Source: Streptomyces sp. NBC_00490 | GTDB taxonomy: Bacteria > Actinomycetota > Actinomycetes > Streptomycetales > Streptomycetaceae | Reading direction: 5' to 3' | Length of the DNA: 64,000 nt | Assembly: GCF_036013645.1 (NCBI RefSeq) | Contig: NZ_CP107869.1 | Span: forward strand, 8,246,001-8,310,000 | In this document: positions 41,848 to 49,857 of the stretch, piece after piece | Numbering within the stretch: position 1 is the first letter of the stretch | How the letters are laid out: each line of letters opens with the position of its first letter | The notes under the pieces: model-generated | Seen by the model: only the letters and a program-made list of their open reading frames with translations | Database searches by the model: none | What the model was told of the DNA's origin: nothing | Position numbers and translations under genes: made by a program

Positions 41848-42225
41848 CGCGGGACTCCAGGAATGAGGTGACGACTGGGAGCGCGACCCGGTACGCCCGA
41901 AGGCGCACCGGGTGGCGTGGAGGATGCGGGTGTTGCCGGGCTGCAAGCGCACACGCCCGGTGGTGCGGTGCCGTCGTCACAGGCGTGCACACGCCCGGAG
42001 AACGGTGAAACCGACCGGCCCTGTCCCGGGGCCACGTCGTACTGCGATACCTGAGAGGTACCGAACCGACTGCGCTCACGACGGCTGCGTCACCAGGCCG
42101 GCGCGAGGAGTTCCGCGAGTGGGTAACTCGCTCGTCTGAGCTTAACCGGCGGGTAACGAGCGCGCTAGTCCCCGTGTTTGTGATGTACGTCCCGGGGCGC
42201 TCGCGACCGCCCTAGGCTGCGTGTC
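41848..42225. promoter_or_regulatory. Divergent intergenic region with several short repeats
   Basis: No gene seen. It contains the palindrome TACCT-GAG-AGGTA (42048-42060), an inverted repeat GCGAGT/ACTCGC (42115-42120 and 42126-42131), and two direct copies of GGGTAAC 30 bp apart (42121-42127 and 42151-42157). TAGGCT (42213-42218) ends 7 nt before the HEAT-repeat gene start and is a likely -10 for a leaderless mRNA. Confidence 0.4.
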
Positions 42226-42801
42226 ATGGACGAAGAGTTGCGGTCGCTCACGGAGCGCTTACGGCAGGAGTCGGGGGCGTCGGCGTCGTACGGGCGGCTG
42301 GCGGAGACGAAGGACCTCGACGAGCTGGCCGGAGTGCTGGTCGAGGCCGGGCGGCCGCTGTGGGCCAGGGAGCTGGCCGCGTTCCGGCTGGGGGTCGCGG
42401 GGGACTCCCGTGCCTTCGAGTCCCTCGTCCTGCTGCTCAACCACCGTGAACCGCAGCGCTGCGCCTCCGCCGCGTACGCCCTGGCCCGCCTCGGCGACCC
42501 GCGCACCGCCCGCGCGGCCGCGGCCCTCGCCACCAACGAACTGCGCGTCGCCTACGCCCTGCACCCGGTCAGACTCCTGACCGAACTGCGCGCGCCCGAG
42601 TCGGTGCCGGCCCTCATCACCACGCTGGAACGGCGGCTGCGCCCGCACGACCCCTACCGGCGCGTGGCCCTCGCGTGCGTCGAGGGACTCGGCAGCCTGG
42701 GCGACGCCCGCGCCAGACCTGTCCTGAACGAGGCACTGGCCCACCCCACGCTGGCGGAGGCGGCGGTGCGTGCGCTGGCTCGGCTCCCGGGGCGGCCTTA
42801 A
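42226..42801 (+). CDS. HEAT-repeat protein
   Basis: 191-aa soluble helical protein. At least three HEAT-like repeats are visible (AFESLVLLLNHREPQRCASA, SVPALITTLERRLRPHDPYR and RPVLNEALAHPTLAEAAVRA), similar to adaptor or lyase-like HEAT proteins. No catalytic motif is apparent, so a protein-binding role is likely. Its end overlaps the convergent GNAT gene by 4 nt. Confidence 0.8.
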   Translation: MDEELRSLTERLRQESGASASYGRLAETKDLDELAGVLVEAGRPLWARELAAFRLGVAGDSRAFESLVLLLNHREPQRCASAAYALARLGDPRTARAAAALATNELRVAYALHPVRLLTELRAPESVPALITTLERRLRPHDPYRRVALACVEGLGSLGDARARPVLNEALAHPTLAEAAVRALARLPGRP

Positions 42802-43316
42802 AGACCGCGCGTGTACCGCACCTCCGGCACCGGCACACCGTCCACCTCGAAGGGCTCCTCGGCGCCGTCCGGCCAGAACCCCGCCCGTTCGTAGAAGGCG
42901 CGGGCGCGGGCGTTGCCCTTGAGGACCCAGAGGTGCATGCGGTCGTGCCCGGCGGCGGTGCAGCGGCGTACCGACTCCCGGAGCAGGGCGCGGCCGAGGC
43001 CCGCGCCGTACCGTCCGGCGTCCACGTAGAGCGCGTACAACTCGGCGTCCGCGGTGCGCACTTCACCCTCCCGGTAGGGGCCGTGCGCCGCCCAGCCGAA
43101 GAGCTCTCCGTCCTGTTCCGCGACGAGGTTCACCACGCTGCCGTCCGACCGCCGAAGACGTTCGCGACGGTGCTCGGCGTCCTCTCGCACGCTCAGCGCG
43201 TCCAGATACGGCTGCGGCATGAGGCCTCGGTACGCGCTCTGCCAGCCACGGACCCGGATCTCGGCCACACGGTCGCAGTCCGCGAGGGTCATCTCGCGTA
43301 TCCGCGGACCGCTCAT
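42798..43316 (-). CDS. GNAT-family N-acetyltransferase
   Basis: 172-aa acetyltransferase. The acetyl-CoA pyrophosphate loop is YVDAGRYGAGLGRALL, with the following conserved NARARAFYERAGFWPDG. Substrate unknown. Start overlaps the RidA-like gene stop (4 nt), so the two are co-translated. Confidence 0.9.
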   Translation of the reverse strand: MSGPRIREMTLADCDRVAEIRVRGWQSAYRGLMPQPYLDALSVREDAEHRRERLRRSDGSVVNLVAEQDGELFGWAAHGPYREGEVRTADAELYALYVDAGRYGAGLGRALLRESVRRCTAAGHDRMHLWVLKGNARARAFYERAGFWPDGAEEPFEVDGVPVPEVRYTRGL

Positions 43317-43711
43317 GGAGCCACCACCGCGAAGGCCTCGACCTCCATCAGGAACTCGGGCCGGACCAGCGCGGCCACCTGGACCGCGGACGCGGCCGGC
43401 AGGCGGTCCTCGGGTATGTGCTCGGCGCGGGCGGTGCGGATGGCGGGCAGGTGCGCCATGTCCGTGACGAAGTAGGTGAGTTTGACGACGTCGTCGAAGG
43501 TCGCGCCCGCGGCGGCCAGGCAGCGGCGCAGGTTCTCGAAGACCTGGCGGGCCTGGGCGGTGGGATCGCCCTCGCCGACGAGCCTGCCGTCGGCGTCCAG
43601 GGCGAGCTGGCCGGAGATCGCGACGAACGTGCCGGTGCCCAGCACGACATGGGAGTACTGGGCGGCGGGGGCGAGCCCGTCGGGGGCGGGAATCCTGGTC
43701 AGCTCACTCAT
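43313..43711 (-). CDS. RidA-like (YjgF/YER057c/UK114) protein
   Basis: 132-aa Rid-family protein from ATG 43711 (an upstream ATG at 43729 is possible). It has FVAISGQLALDADG, ARQVFENLRRCLAAAGATFD and FLMEVEAFAVV. The Arg that binds the imine carboxylate in RidA (in PARSxV) is Ala here (PAASAV), so 2-aminoacrylate deaminase activity is doubtful; it fits the Rid subgroups without that Arg. Confidence 0.9.
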   Translation of the reverse strand: MSELTRIPAPDGLAPAAQYSHVVLGTGTFVAISGQLALDADGRLVGEGDPTAQARQVFENLRRCLAAAGATFDDVVKLTYFVTDMAHLPAIRTARAEHIPEDRLPAASAVQVAALVRPEFLMEVEAFAVVAP

Positions 43712-43778
43712 GCGTCCATGGTGGACCATGGCACTGACACCCCCCCGACGGGCCCTCGGACCCTGCTCGGCGGACCGC

Positions 43779-45350
43779 TCAGCCGCGGAAGCCGAGCATG
43801 CCGTGCAGCGTCGAGCCGCGCGCGGAGGACGACGCCGAGCTCAGCGGCTTCGGGTCGGGCAGCGTGTCGCACACCGCGTCGGCCTCGCCGCCGCCGCGCG
43901 GCACCGTGCCGTCGGTCAGATACGCCGCCAGGTACTTGTCCAGGCAGGCGTTCCCGCTCAGCGTGATGCCGTGGTTGCCGCCGCCCTGCTCGACCACCAG
44001 GCTGGAGCCGCGCAGCAGACGGTGGACCGTCACGCCGCCCTCGTACGGAGTGGCCGCGTCGTCCGTCGCCTGGAACAGCAGCGTCGGCGGCAGCTTGGCG
44101 TTGGCCACGTTCACCGGTTGCAGCGAGTTCGTCGGCCAGAACGCGCACGGCGCGTTGTACCAGGCGTTGTTCCAGGTCATGAACGGCGCCTTCTCGTACA
44201 CCGCCCAGTTGTCATTGCGCCACTGGCTCCAGTCGCGCGGCCAGTCGGCGTCACGGCACTGCACCGCGGTGTAGATGCTGTAGCCGTTGTCGCCGGAGGC
44301 GTCGACGGCGGCGAAGTTCTCGTACGCCTCGACCAGCGGCTCGGAGTTCTTGTCGTTCACGTACGCCGAGAACGCCTCCGCCAGATACGGCCAGTAACCG
44401 TTGTAGTAGCCGCCCGGGATGAAGGTGTCCTCCAGCTCGGAGGCGCCCACCTTCCCGCCGGCCGGCTTCTTGGCCAGGGCCGCCCGCATCGCGTACCACT
44501 TGGCCTCGATCTTCTCCGGATCGGTGCCGAGCTTGTACGTGGAGTCGTACTTGGCGACCCACGCGAGGAACGCGCGGTGGCGGTCGTTGAAGGCGTGGTC
44601 CTGCGCGAGGTTGTCGTCGTACCAGACACCGGTGGGGTCGACGATCGAGTCGAGGACCAGGCGCCGCACCCGCTCGGGGAAGAGCTTGGCGTAGACCGCG
44701 CCGAGATAGGTGCCGTAGGAGTAACCGAAGTAATTGATCTTCTTCGCGCCCAGGGCGGCACGGATCGAGTCCATGTCCCGCACGGCCTGGACCGTGTTGA
44801 TGTACGGCAGCACATCGGCGTACTTCTTGCCGCAGGCCTGCGCGAAGGACTTGGCCCGCTTCAGGTTGGCCTTCTCGATGGCCGGGGTGCTCGGCACCGA
44901 GTCCGGGCGGACCGGGTTGAAGTGACCGGGCTTGCAGTCGAGCGCCGGCTTGCTCTTGCCCACACCGCGCGGGTCGAAGCCGATGACGTCGTACTGCGCC
45001 GCGACCGCCTTGGGCAGCGAGCCGGCGACGAATCCCGCGAGGGTCAGACCGCTGCCGCCGGGACCGCCGGGGTTGACCAGCAGCGGGCCCTGGAACTTCT
45101 TCGCGGTGTGCGGGACACGGGACAGCGCGAGGGTGATCTGCCGCCCGTGCGGGCGGTGGTGGTCGAGTGGGACCTTGAGGGACGCGCACTGGAGCGTCGG
45201 GTAGTTCGTGGTGCCGCAGCTCTTCCAGGTGAGCTTCGCGGCCTGAGTGGCGTTCGCGGTGAGCGGAGTGCTCGCGTCGGCGGGCAGGGCGGTGAACGAA
45301 CCGGCCACGACGACGGAAACGCCGCACAGCACGGCTGCGCGTTTTCTCAT
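43779..45350 (-). CDS. Secreted alpha/beta-hydrolase, tripeptidyl aminopeptidase-like
   Basis: 523-aa exported serine peptidase of the S33 type (Streptomyces Tap/SlpD family), which removes tripeptides or single residues from peptide N-termini outside the cell. A signal peptide (MRKRAAVLCGVSVVVAGSF, ending LPADA) is followed by LLVNPGGPGGSG (oxyanion region), FDPRGVGKS and the nucleophile elbow GYSYGTYLG. Near the C-terminus are LLFQATDDAATP (Asp) and GGGNHGITLSG (His). SD GGAGGA precedes ATG 45350. The signal peptide lacks a lipobox cysteine. Confidence 0.92.
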   Translation of the reverse strand: MRKRAAVLCGVSVVVAGSFTALPADASTPLTANATQAAKLTWKSCGTTNYPTLQCASLKVPLDHHRPHGRQITLALSRVPHTAKKFQGPLLVNPGGPGGSGLTLAGFVAGSLPKAVAAQYDVIGFDPRGVGKSKPALDCKPGHFNPVRPDSVPSTPAIEKANLKRAKSFAQACGKKYADVLPYINTVQAVRDMDSIRAALGAKKINYFGYSYGTYLGAVYAKLFPERVRRLVLDSIVDPTGVWYDDNLAQDHAFNDRHRAFLAWVAKYDSTYKLGTDPEKIEAKWYAMRAALAKKPAGGKVGASELEDTFIPGGYYNGYWPYLAEAFSAYVNDKNSEPLVEAYENFAAVDASGDNGYSIYTAVQCRDADWPRDWSQWRNDNWAVYEKAPFMTWNNAWYNAPCAFWPTNSLQPVNVANAKLPPTLLFQATDDAATPYEGGVTVHRLLRGSSLVVEQGGGNHGITLSGNACLDKYLAAYLTDGTVPRGGGEADAVCDTLPDPKPLSSASSSARGSTLHGMLGFRG

Positions 45351-45484
45351 GGCGTCCTCCCAGGACGGAGGTTTCGGACCGCGGGTGTCACGGTCCACGC
45401 CGCATCGTTCCGGAAAGCGCGCCCGGAGGAACGCGTTCTGGCAAGACTTGACCCTACTGGGCCGTGGGATGCCCCCGAACGCTG

Positions 45485-46525
45485 TCAGATCAGAGTGAGT
45501 TGGGTTCCTTCGGGCAGATCGGGCGCGGGCGGCTCGGGCTCGGGCATCCGCCGGGGCATGACCGGGTCCGCCGGCCCGATGCCGTACTCCCGGGCCAGCT
45601 CGTGGACCTGACGGGTGATCCGGCGCTGGTACCACTTGGGCGCGTAGGAGCCGTCCGCGTACAGCCGCTCGTAGCGGCGCACCAGGTGCGGATGGTGCCG
45701 GCCCAGCCATTCCATGAACCACTCCCGCGCCCCGGGCCGCAGATGCAGCACCAGCGGGGTCACGGACGTGGCCCCGGCGGTGGCGATCGCCCGCACGGTG
45801 GCCCGGAGCTGGTCCGGTGCGTCGCTGAGGAACGGGATCACCGGCGCCATCAGGACCCCGCACCCGATGCCGTGCTCGGCCAGGGTCCGTACGACGTCCA
45901 GGCGGCGCTCAGGGGCCGGCGTGCCCGGCTCCACGGTGCGCCACAGTTCCGCGTCGATGAAACCGACCGAGACGCAGACACCGACGTCCGTCACCGCGTG
46001 CGCCTGCTTCAGCAGGTCGAGGTCGCGAAGGATCAGCGTGCCCTTGGTCAGGATCGAGAACGGGTTCGCGTGGTCGCGCAGGGCGCCGATGATGCCCGGC
46101 ATCAGACGGTAGCGGCCTTCCGCGCGCTGGTAGCAGTCGACGTTCGTGCCCATCGCGATGTGCTCGCCCTGCCAGCGCGGCGATCCGAGCTGGCGGCGCA
46201 GCAGTTCGGGAGCGTTCGTCTTGACGACGATCTGGGAGTCGAAGCCGAGACCCGTGTCGAGGTCCAGATAGCTGTGCGTCTTGCGCGCGAAGCAGTACAC
46301 GCACGCGTGCGAGCAGCCCCGGTACGGGTTGACCGTCCACTGGAAGGACATCCGGGAGACCGCCGGTACCCGGTTGATGATCGACCGGGCCCGGATCTCG
46401 TGAAAGGTGATCCCGCTGAACTCCGGTGTGTCGAAGGTACGGGTGACGACCGCGTCCGCGCCGAACAGCGCGGTGTCGTCGGCCCGGCTGTGGCCGGAGT
46501 CCGCTGTGAGGTTCTCCCAGCGCAT
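45485..46525 (-). CDS. Rv2578c-family radical SAM protein
   Basis: 346-aa radical SAM enzyme. The cluster motif is CSHACVYC (Cys71, Cys75, Cys78), preceded by NPYRG, as in the spore-photoproduct-lyase-like Rv2578c group. It has IVVKTNAPELLRRQL and ILTKGTLILRDLDLL. Its reaction is not known. ATG 46525 follows GAGGAGG. A LexA-type box overlaps the promoter, so it should be induced by DNA damage. Confidence 0.9.
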   Translation of the reverse strand: MRWENLTADSGHSRADDTALFGADAVVTRTFDTPEFSGITFHEIRARSIINRVPAVSRMSFQWTVNPYRGCSHACVYCFARKTHSYLDLDTGLGFDSQIVVKTNAPELLRRQLGSPRWQGEHIAMGTNVDCYQRAEGRYRLMPGIIGALRDHANPFSILTKGTLILRDLDLLKQAHAVTDVGVCVSVGFIDAELWRTVEPGTPAPERRLDVVRTLAEHGIGCGVLMAPVIPFLSDAPDQLRATVRAIATAGATSVTPLVLHLRPGAREWFMEWLGRHHPHLVRRYERLYADGSYAPKWYQRRITRQVHELAREYGIGPADPVMPRRMPEPEPPAPDLPEGTQLTLI

Positions 46526-46551
46526 GACGCCTCCTCGGTAGCACTGGCCAC

Positions 46552-46569
46552 AGAATAGAACACATGTTC
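46552..46569 (-). promoter_or_regulatory. LexA/SOS box overlapping the radical SAM promoter
   Basis: GAACACATGTTC (46558-46569) fits the actinobacterial LexA consensus GAAC-N4-GTTC perfectly and directly abuts a minus-strand -10 TATTCT (46552-46557). Repressor binding there would block the promoter. Confidence 0.7.
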
Positions 46570-46682
46570 CCTTGATCGTGCGCGTGCGGATGTGAAGGGT
46601 TTGCGGGGCCCCGATTTGGGCGGTCGGGGACCGGGGTGGTTGGCTTGCCCCCACCCCCGATAACTCAGGTGCTGGAGGAAAA

Positions 46683-47126
46683 ATGGCGCAGGTCGAGGCC
46701 ACTACGGAGCGGGTCGTCGCGGCGGACGCGGAGAAGGTGTTCGACGCCCTCGCCGACTACAGCGGCACGCGCGCGAAGGTGCTGCCCCAGCACTTCAGCG
46801 AGTACGAGGTGCGCGAGGGCGGCGACGGTGAGGGCACCCTCGTCCACTGGAAGCTCCAGGCCACCAGCAAGCGGATCCGTGACTGCCTGCTCGAGGTCAG
46901 CGAGCCCACCGACGGCGAGCTCGTCGAGAAGGACCGCAACTCCTCCATGGTCACCACCTGGCGGGTCACCCCGGCCGGCGAGGGCAAGTCCCGCGTCGTC
47001 GTGAGCACCGTCTGGAACGGCGCCGGCGGCATCGGCGGATTCTTCGAGAAGACCTTCGCCCCCAAGGGCCTCGGCCGGATCTACGACGAGGTGCTCGACA
47101 AGCTCGCCGCCGAGGTCGAGAAGTAA
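46683..47126 (+). CDS. SRPBCC-family protein
   Basis: 147-aa START/Bet v1-like small-ligand-binding protein. The N-terminus AQVEATTERVVAADAEKVFDALADYSG is typical of polyketide cyclase/dehydrase-like SRPBCC proteins; the C-terminal helix is GLGRIYDEVLDKLAAEVEK. No catalytic residue can be named. SD GGAGG precedes the ATG, and a 7-bp hairpin (47146-47164) follows. Confidence 0.87.
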   Translation: MAQVEATTERVVAADAEKVFDALADYSGTRAKVLPQHFSEYEVREGGDGEGTLVHWKLQATSKRIRDCLLEVSEPTDGELVEKDRNSSMVTTWRVTPAGEGKSRVVVSTVWNGAGGIGGFFEKTFAPKGLGRIYDEVLDKLAAEVEK

Positions 47127-47145
47127 GGACAAGTCCCCGGTGTCC

Positions 47146-47164
47146 GAGGGGCGTTGAGCCCCTC
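47146..47164 (+). terminator. Small hairpin after the SRPBCC gene
   Basis: GAGGGGC/GCCCCTC stem with 5-nt loop, 19 nt past the stop; no U tract. Confidence 0.45.
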
Positions 47165-47277
47165 ACCGGTTCGAGTGGATCTCCGGATGCCGCCCCGGTC
47201 TGCCGTAACTCGTCGCGCTTGCTCGCAGTTGTCGCTTTACGCGGGAATTGTGAGGGTGCGACGAGGGGAGCGGCACA

Positions 47278-49668
47278 GTGCGCGGGACCACTCTGGTGCA
47301 GGACGGACCGCGGGGCGAACCGGCCGAGCAACCGCCGCCGATCCCCGCCCCGGCACCCGCCCAGGCCGTCGAACTCGGCCCGCGCCGGGTGCGGTTGATC
47401 TTCTTCGCGCTCATGCTCGCGCTGCTCCTGGCCGCCCTGGAGCAGATGATCGTCGCCACCGCGCTGCCGAAGATCGTCGGTGAACTGCACGGCCTGGACA
47501 AGATGTCCTGGACGATCACCGCCTACCTGCTGACCTCCACGATCGGCCTGCCGATCTACGGAAAGCTCGGTGACCTTCTTGGCCGCAAGGGCGTCTTCCA
47601 GTTCGCGATCGTCGTGTTCGTCGTCGGCTCCGCCCTCGCCGGGCGGGCCGAGACGATGGACCAGCTGATCGCCTTCCGCGCGGTACAGGGCGTCGGGGCG
47701 GGCGGCCTCATGATCGGCGTACAGGCGATCATCGCCGACATCGTGCCCGCCCGCGAGCGCGGCCGCTTCATGGGTCTCATCGGCGCCGCGTTCGGCCTCG
47801 CCTCCGTCGCGGGACCCCTGCTGGGCGGCTACTTCACCGACGACCACTCCTGGCGCTGGTGCTTCTACTTCAACGTCCCCTTCGGCGTCCTCACCCTGGC
47901 CGTCGTCACCGTCGTCCTCAAGCTGCCCAAGCCGACGGCGAAGCCCCGGCTCGACGTCCTCGGCGCGCTGCTGCTCGCCGCCGCCTCCACCTGCCTGGTG
48001 CTGCTGACCAGCTGGGGCGGCACCGAGTACGCGTGGGACTCGCGCGTCGTCCTGGGACTCGGCGCGGGCGCGCTGGCGTCGGCCCTGCTCTTCCTCGTCG
48101 CCGAGCACTTCGCGGCCGAACCCCTCATCCCGCTGCGGCTGTTCCGGGACCCGGTCTTCATCGTCACCGGCCTGGTGGGCCTCGTGGTGGGCGTGGCTCT
48201 CTTCGGCGCCGCGAGCTATCTGCCCACCTTCCTGCAGATGGTGGACGGCGCGAGCGCCACCGAGTCCGGGCTGCTGATGCTGCCCATGATGGGCGGCATC
48301 GTCGGCGCCTCGGTGATCGCCGGACAGCTCATCAGCCACACCGGCCGCTACCGGATCTACCCGGTCCTGGGCAGCGCCCTGTCCGTCTTCGGCATGTGGC
48401 TGCTGTCCCGGCTCGAGGTCGACACGCCCCGGCTGCACTACAGCCTCTGGATGGCCGTCCTCGGCGCCGGCATCGGCATGGTGATGCCCGTCCTCGTCCT
48501 CGCCGTCCAGAACTCGGTGCGCCCCGCCGACCTGGGCACCGCCACCAGCGCGAACAACTACTTCCGGCAGATCGGCGGAAGCGTCGGCGCCGCGATCTTC
48601 GGCACCCTCTTCGCCGACCGGCTCACCGACGCCCTGGCCAAGCGCCTGCCCGAGACGACAGGGCTTCCCGACGCCGGGTCCATCACCCCGCAGCTCGTCC
48701 ACGCGCTGCCGCCCGAGCTGCGGGACGCGTACATCCGCGCGTACGCCGACGCCATGCCGCGGATCTTCCTCTACCTCGTGCCGGTACTCGTCCTCGGCCT
48801 GCTCATCGCCTTCTTCCTCAAGGAGAAACCCCTGGTGTCCCACAACGCCACCGACATCGAGCCCGCGCCCGTGAACGCCCCGGTCCCGCAGGCCCGTGCG
48901 CCCCACCTCGCCGGAGTCCCCGTCTGCGGCACGGTGCAGCACCCCGACGGGACCGTCGTACCGCGCGCGGCGCTCACCCTGATCGACGCCGTGGGGCAGC
49001 AGATCGGGCGCGGGGCGAGCGGCGAGGACGGACGGTACGCGCTGTCGACGCCCGACTCCGGGGCGTACGTCCTGATCGCCGCGGCCGGGGGACACCAGCC
49101 GCAGGCGGTCTCCGTGACCGTCGGCGAGCGGCCCGTCGAGCTCGATGTCGTCCTCGGCGGCGCCGGACGCCTCGCCGGAAGCGTGCTGACCGCCGACGGC
49201 ACCCCCGTGCGCGACGCCACCGTCACCCTCACCGACGTCCACGGCCGGGTCGTCGCCACCACCCGCAGCGGCCGCGAGGGCGGCTACGTCATCACCGAAC
49301 TCGTCGCCGGCGAGTACACCCTCGCGGCCGGCGCCCCCGCGCACCGCCCCGCCGCCCTGCCCGTCACCGTGCAGGCATCCCGGGAGACCCGCCAGGACGT
49401 CGAACTCGCGGGCGGCGCCGTGCTGCGCGGCACCGTGCGGGCCGGCGGCGGCCGGCCCGTCGAGGACGCGCGCGTGACGCTCCTCGACGCCGCCGGCAAC
49501 GTCGTGGACACCCTCACCACCGGAGCCGACGGCACCTTCCGGTTCGTCGACCTGTCCTCCGGCGAGTACACCGTCATCGCCGCGGGCTATCCGCCCGTCG
49601 CCACCGTCCTCCAGGTCGCCGGCGGCGGGCGTACGGAACGGGACCTCCAACTCGGGCACGAGGACTGA
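47278..49668 (+). CDS. DHA2-family MFS pump fused to three carboxypeptidase-regulatory-like repeats
   Basis: 796-aa protein. Residues about 35-525 form a 14-helix drug:H+ antiporter with motif [13 protein letters not shown] and motif [15 protein letters not shown]. After a short linker, about 545-796 contains three ~80-residue beta-sandwich units (CarboxypepD_reg/Cna-B type), each with a GxVxxxDGTPVxxAxVTLxD pattern and a GxYxLxxxxxGxYxLxA pattern. The fold usually mediates binding outside cells, yet a 14-helix MFS should place this tail inside. GTG 47278 has GAGGGG upstream. Substrate unknown. Confidence 0.9.
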   Translation: MRGTTLVQDGPRGEPAEQPPPIPAPAPAQAVELGPRRVRLIFFALMLALLLAALEQMIVATALPKIVGELHGLDKMSWTITAYLLTSTIGLPIYGKLGDLLGRKGVFQFAIVVFVVGSALAGRAETMDQLIAFRAVQGVGAGGLMIGVQAIIADIVPARERGRFMGLIGAAFGLASVAGPLLGGYFTDDHSWRWCFYFNVPFGVLTLAVVTVVLKLPKPTAKPRLDVLGALLLAAASTCLVLLTSWGGTEYAWDSRVVLGLGAGALASALLFLVAEHFAAEPLIPLRLFRDPVFIVTGLVGLVVGVALFGAASYLPTFLQMVDGASATESGLLMLPMMGGIVGASVIAGQLISHTGRYRIYPVLGSALSVFGMWLLSRLEVDTPRLHYSLWMAVLGAGIGMVMPVLVLAVQNSVRPADLGTATSANNYFRQIGGSVGAAIFGTLFADRLTDALAKRLPETTGLPDAGSITPQLVHALPPELRDAYIRAYADAMPRIFLYLVPVLVLGLLIAFFLKEKPLVSHNATDIEPAPVNAPVPQARAPHLAGVPVCGTVQHPDGTVVPRAALTLIDAVGQQIGRGASGEDGRYALSTPDSGAYVLIAAAGGHQPQAVSVTVGERPVELDVVLGGAGRLAGSVLTADGTPVRDATVTLTDVHGRVVATTRSGREGGYVITELVAGEYTLAAGAPAHRPAALPVTVQASRETRQDVELAGGAVLRGTVRAGGGRPVEDARVTLLDAAGNVVDTLTTGADGTFRFVDLSSGEYTVIAAGYPPVATVLQVAGGGRTERDLQLGHED

Positions 49669-49857
49669 GAACTCGTCAGTAACCCCGACCCGCCTCCCAC
49701 CGGCAGGTTCTGCCCGACCAGGGGGGCGCAGGGGCGCACGCCGGGGTGATCCGACCCGGCCAATTCCCGCATTGCCCCACATCACAACCACCCACGGCCG
49801 TACGGTGGATGAGGCGGCACAGATCTTGCGGAGCCGTGGGGAGAGAGGGCCTGGGCC

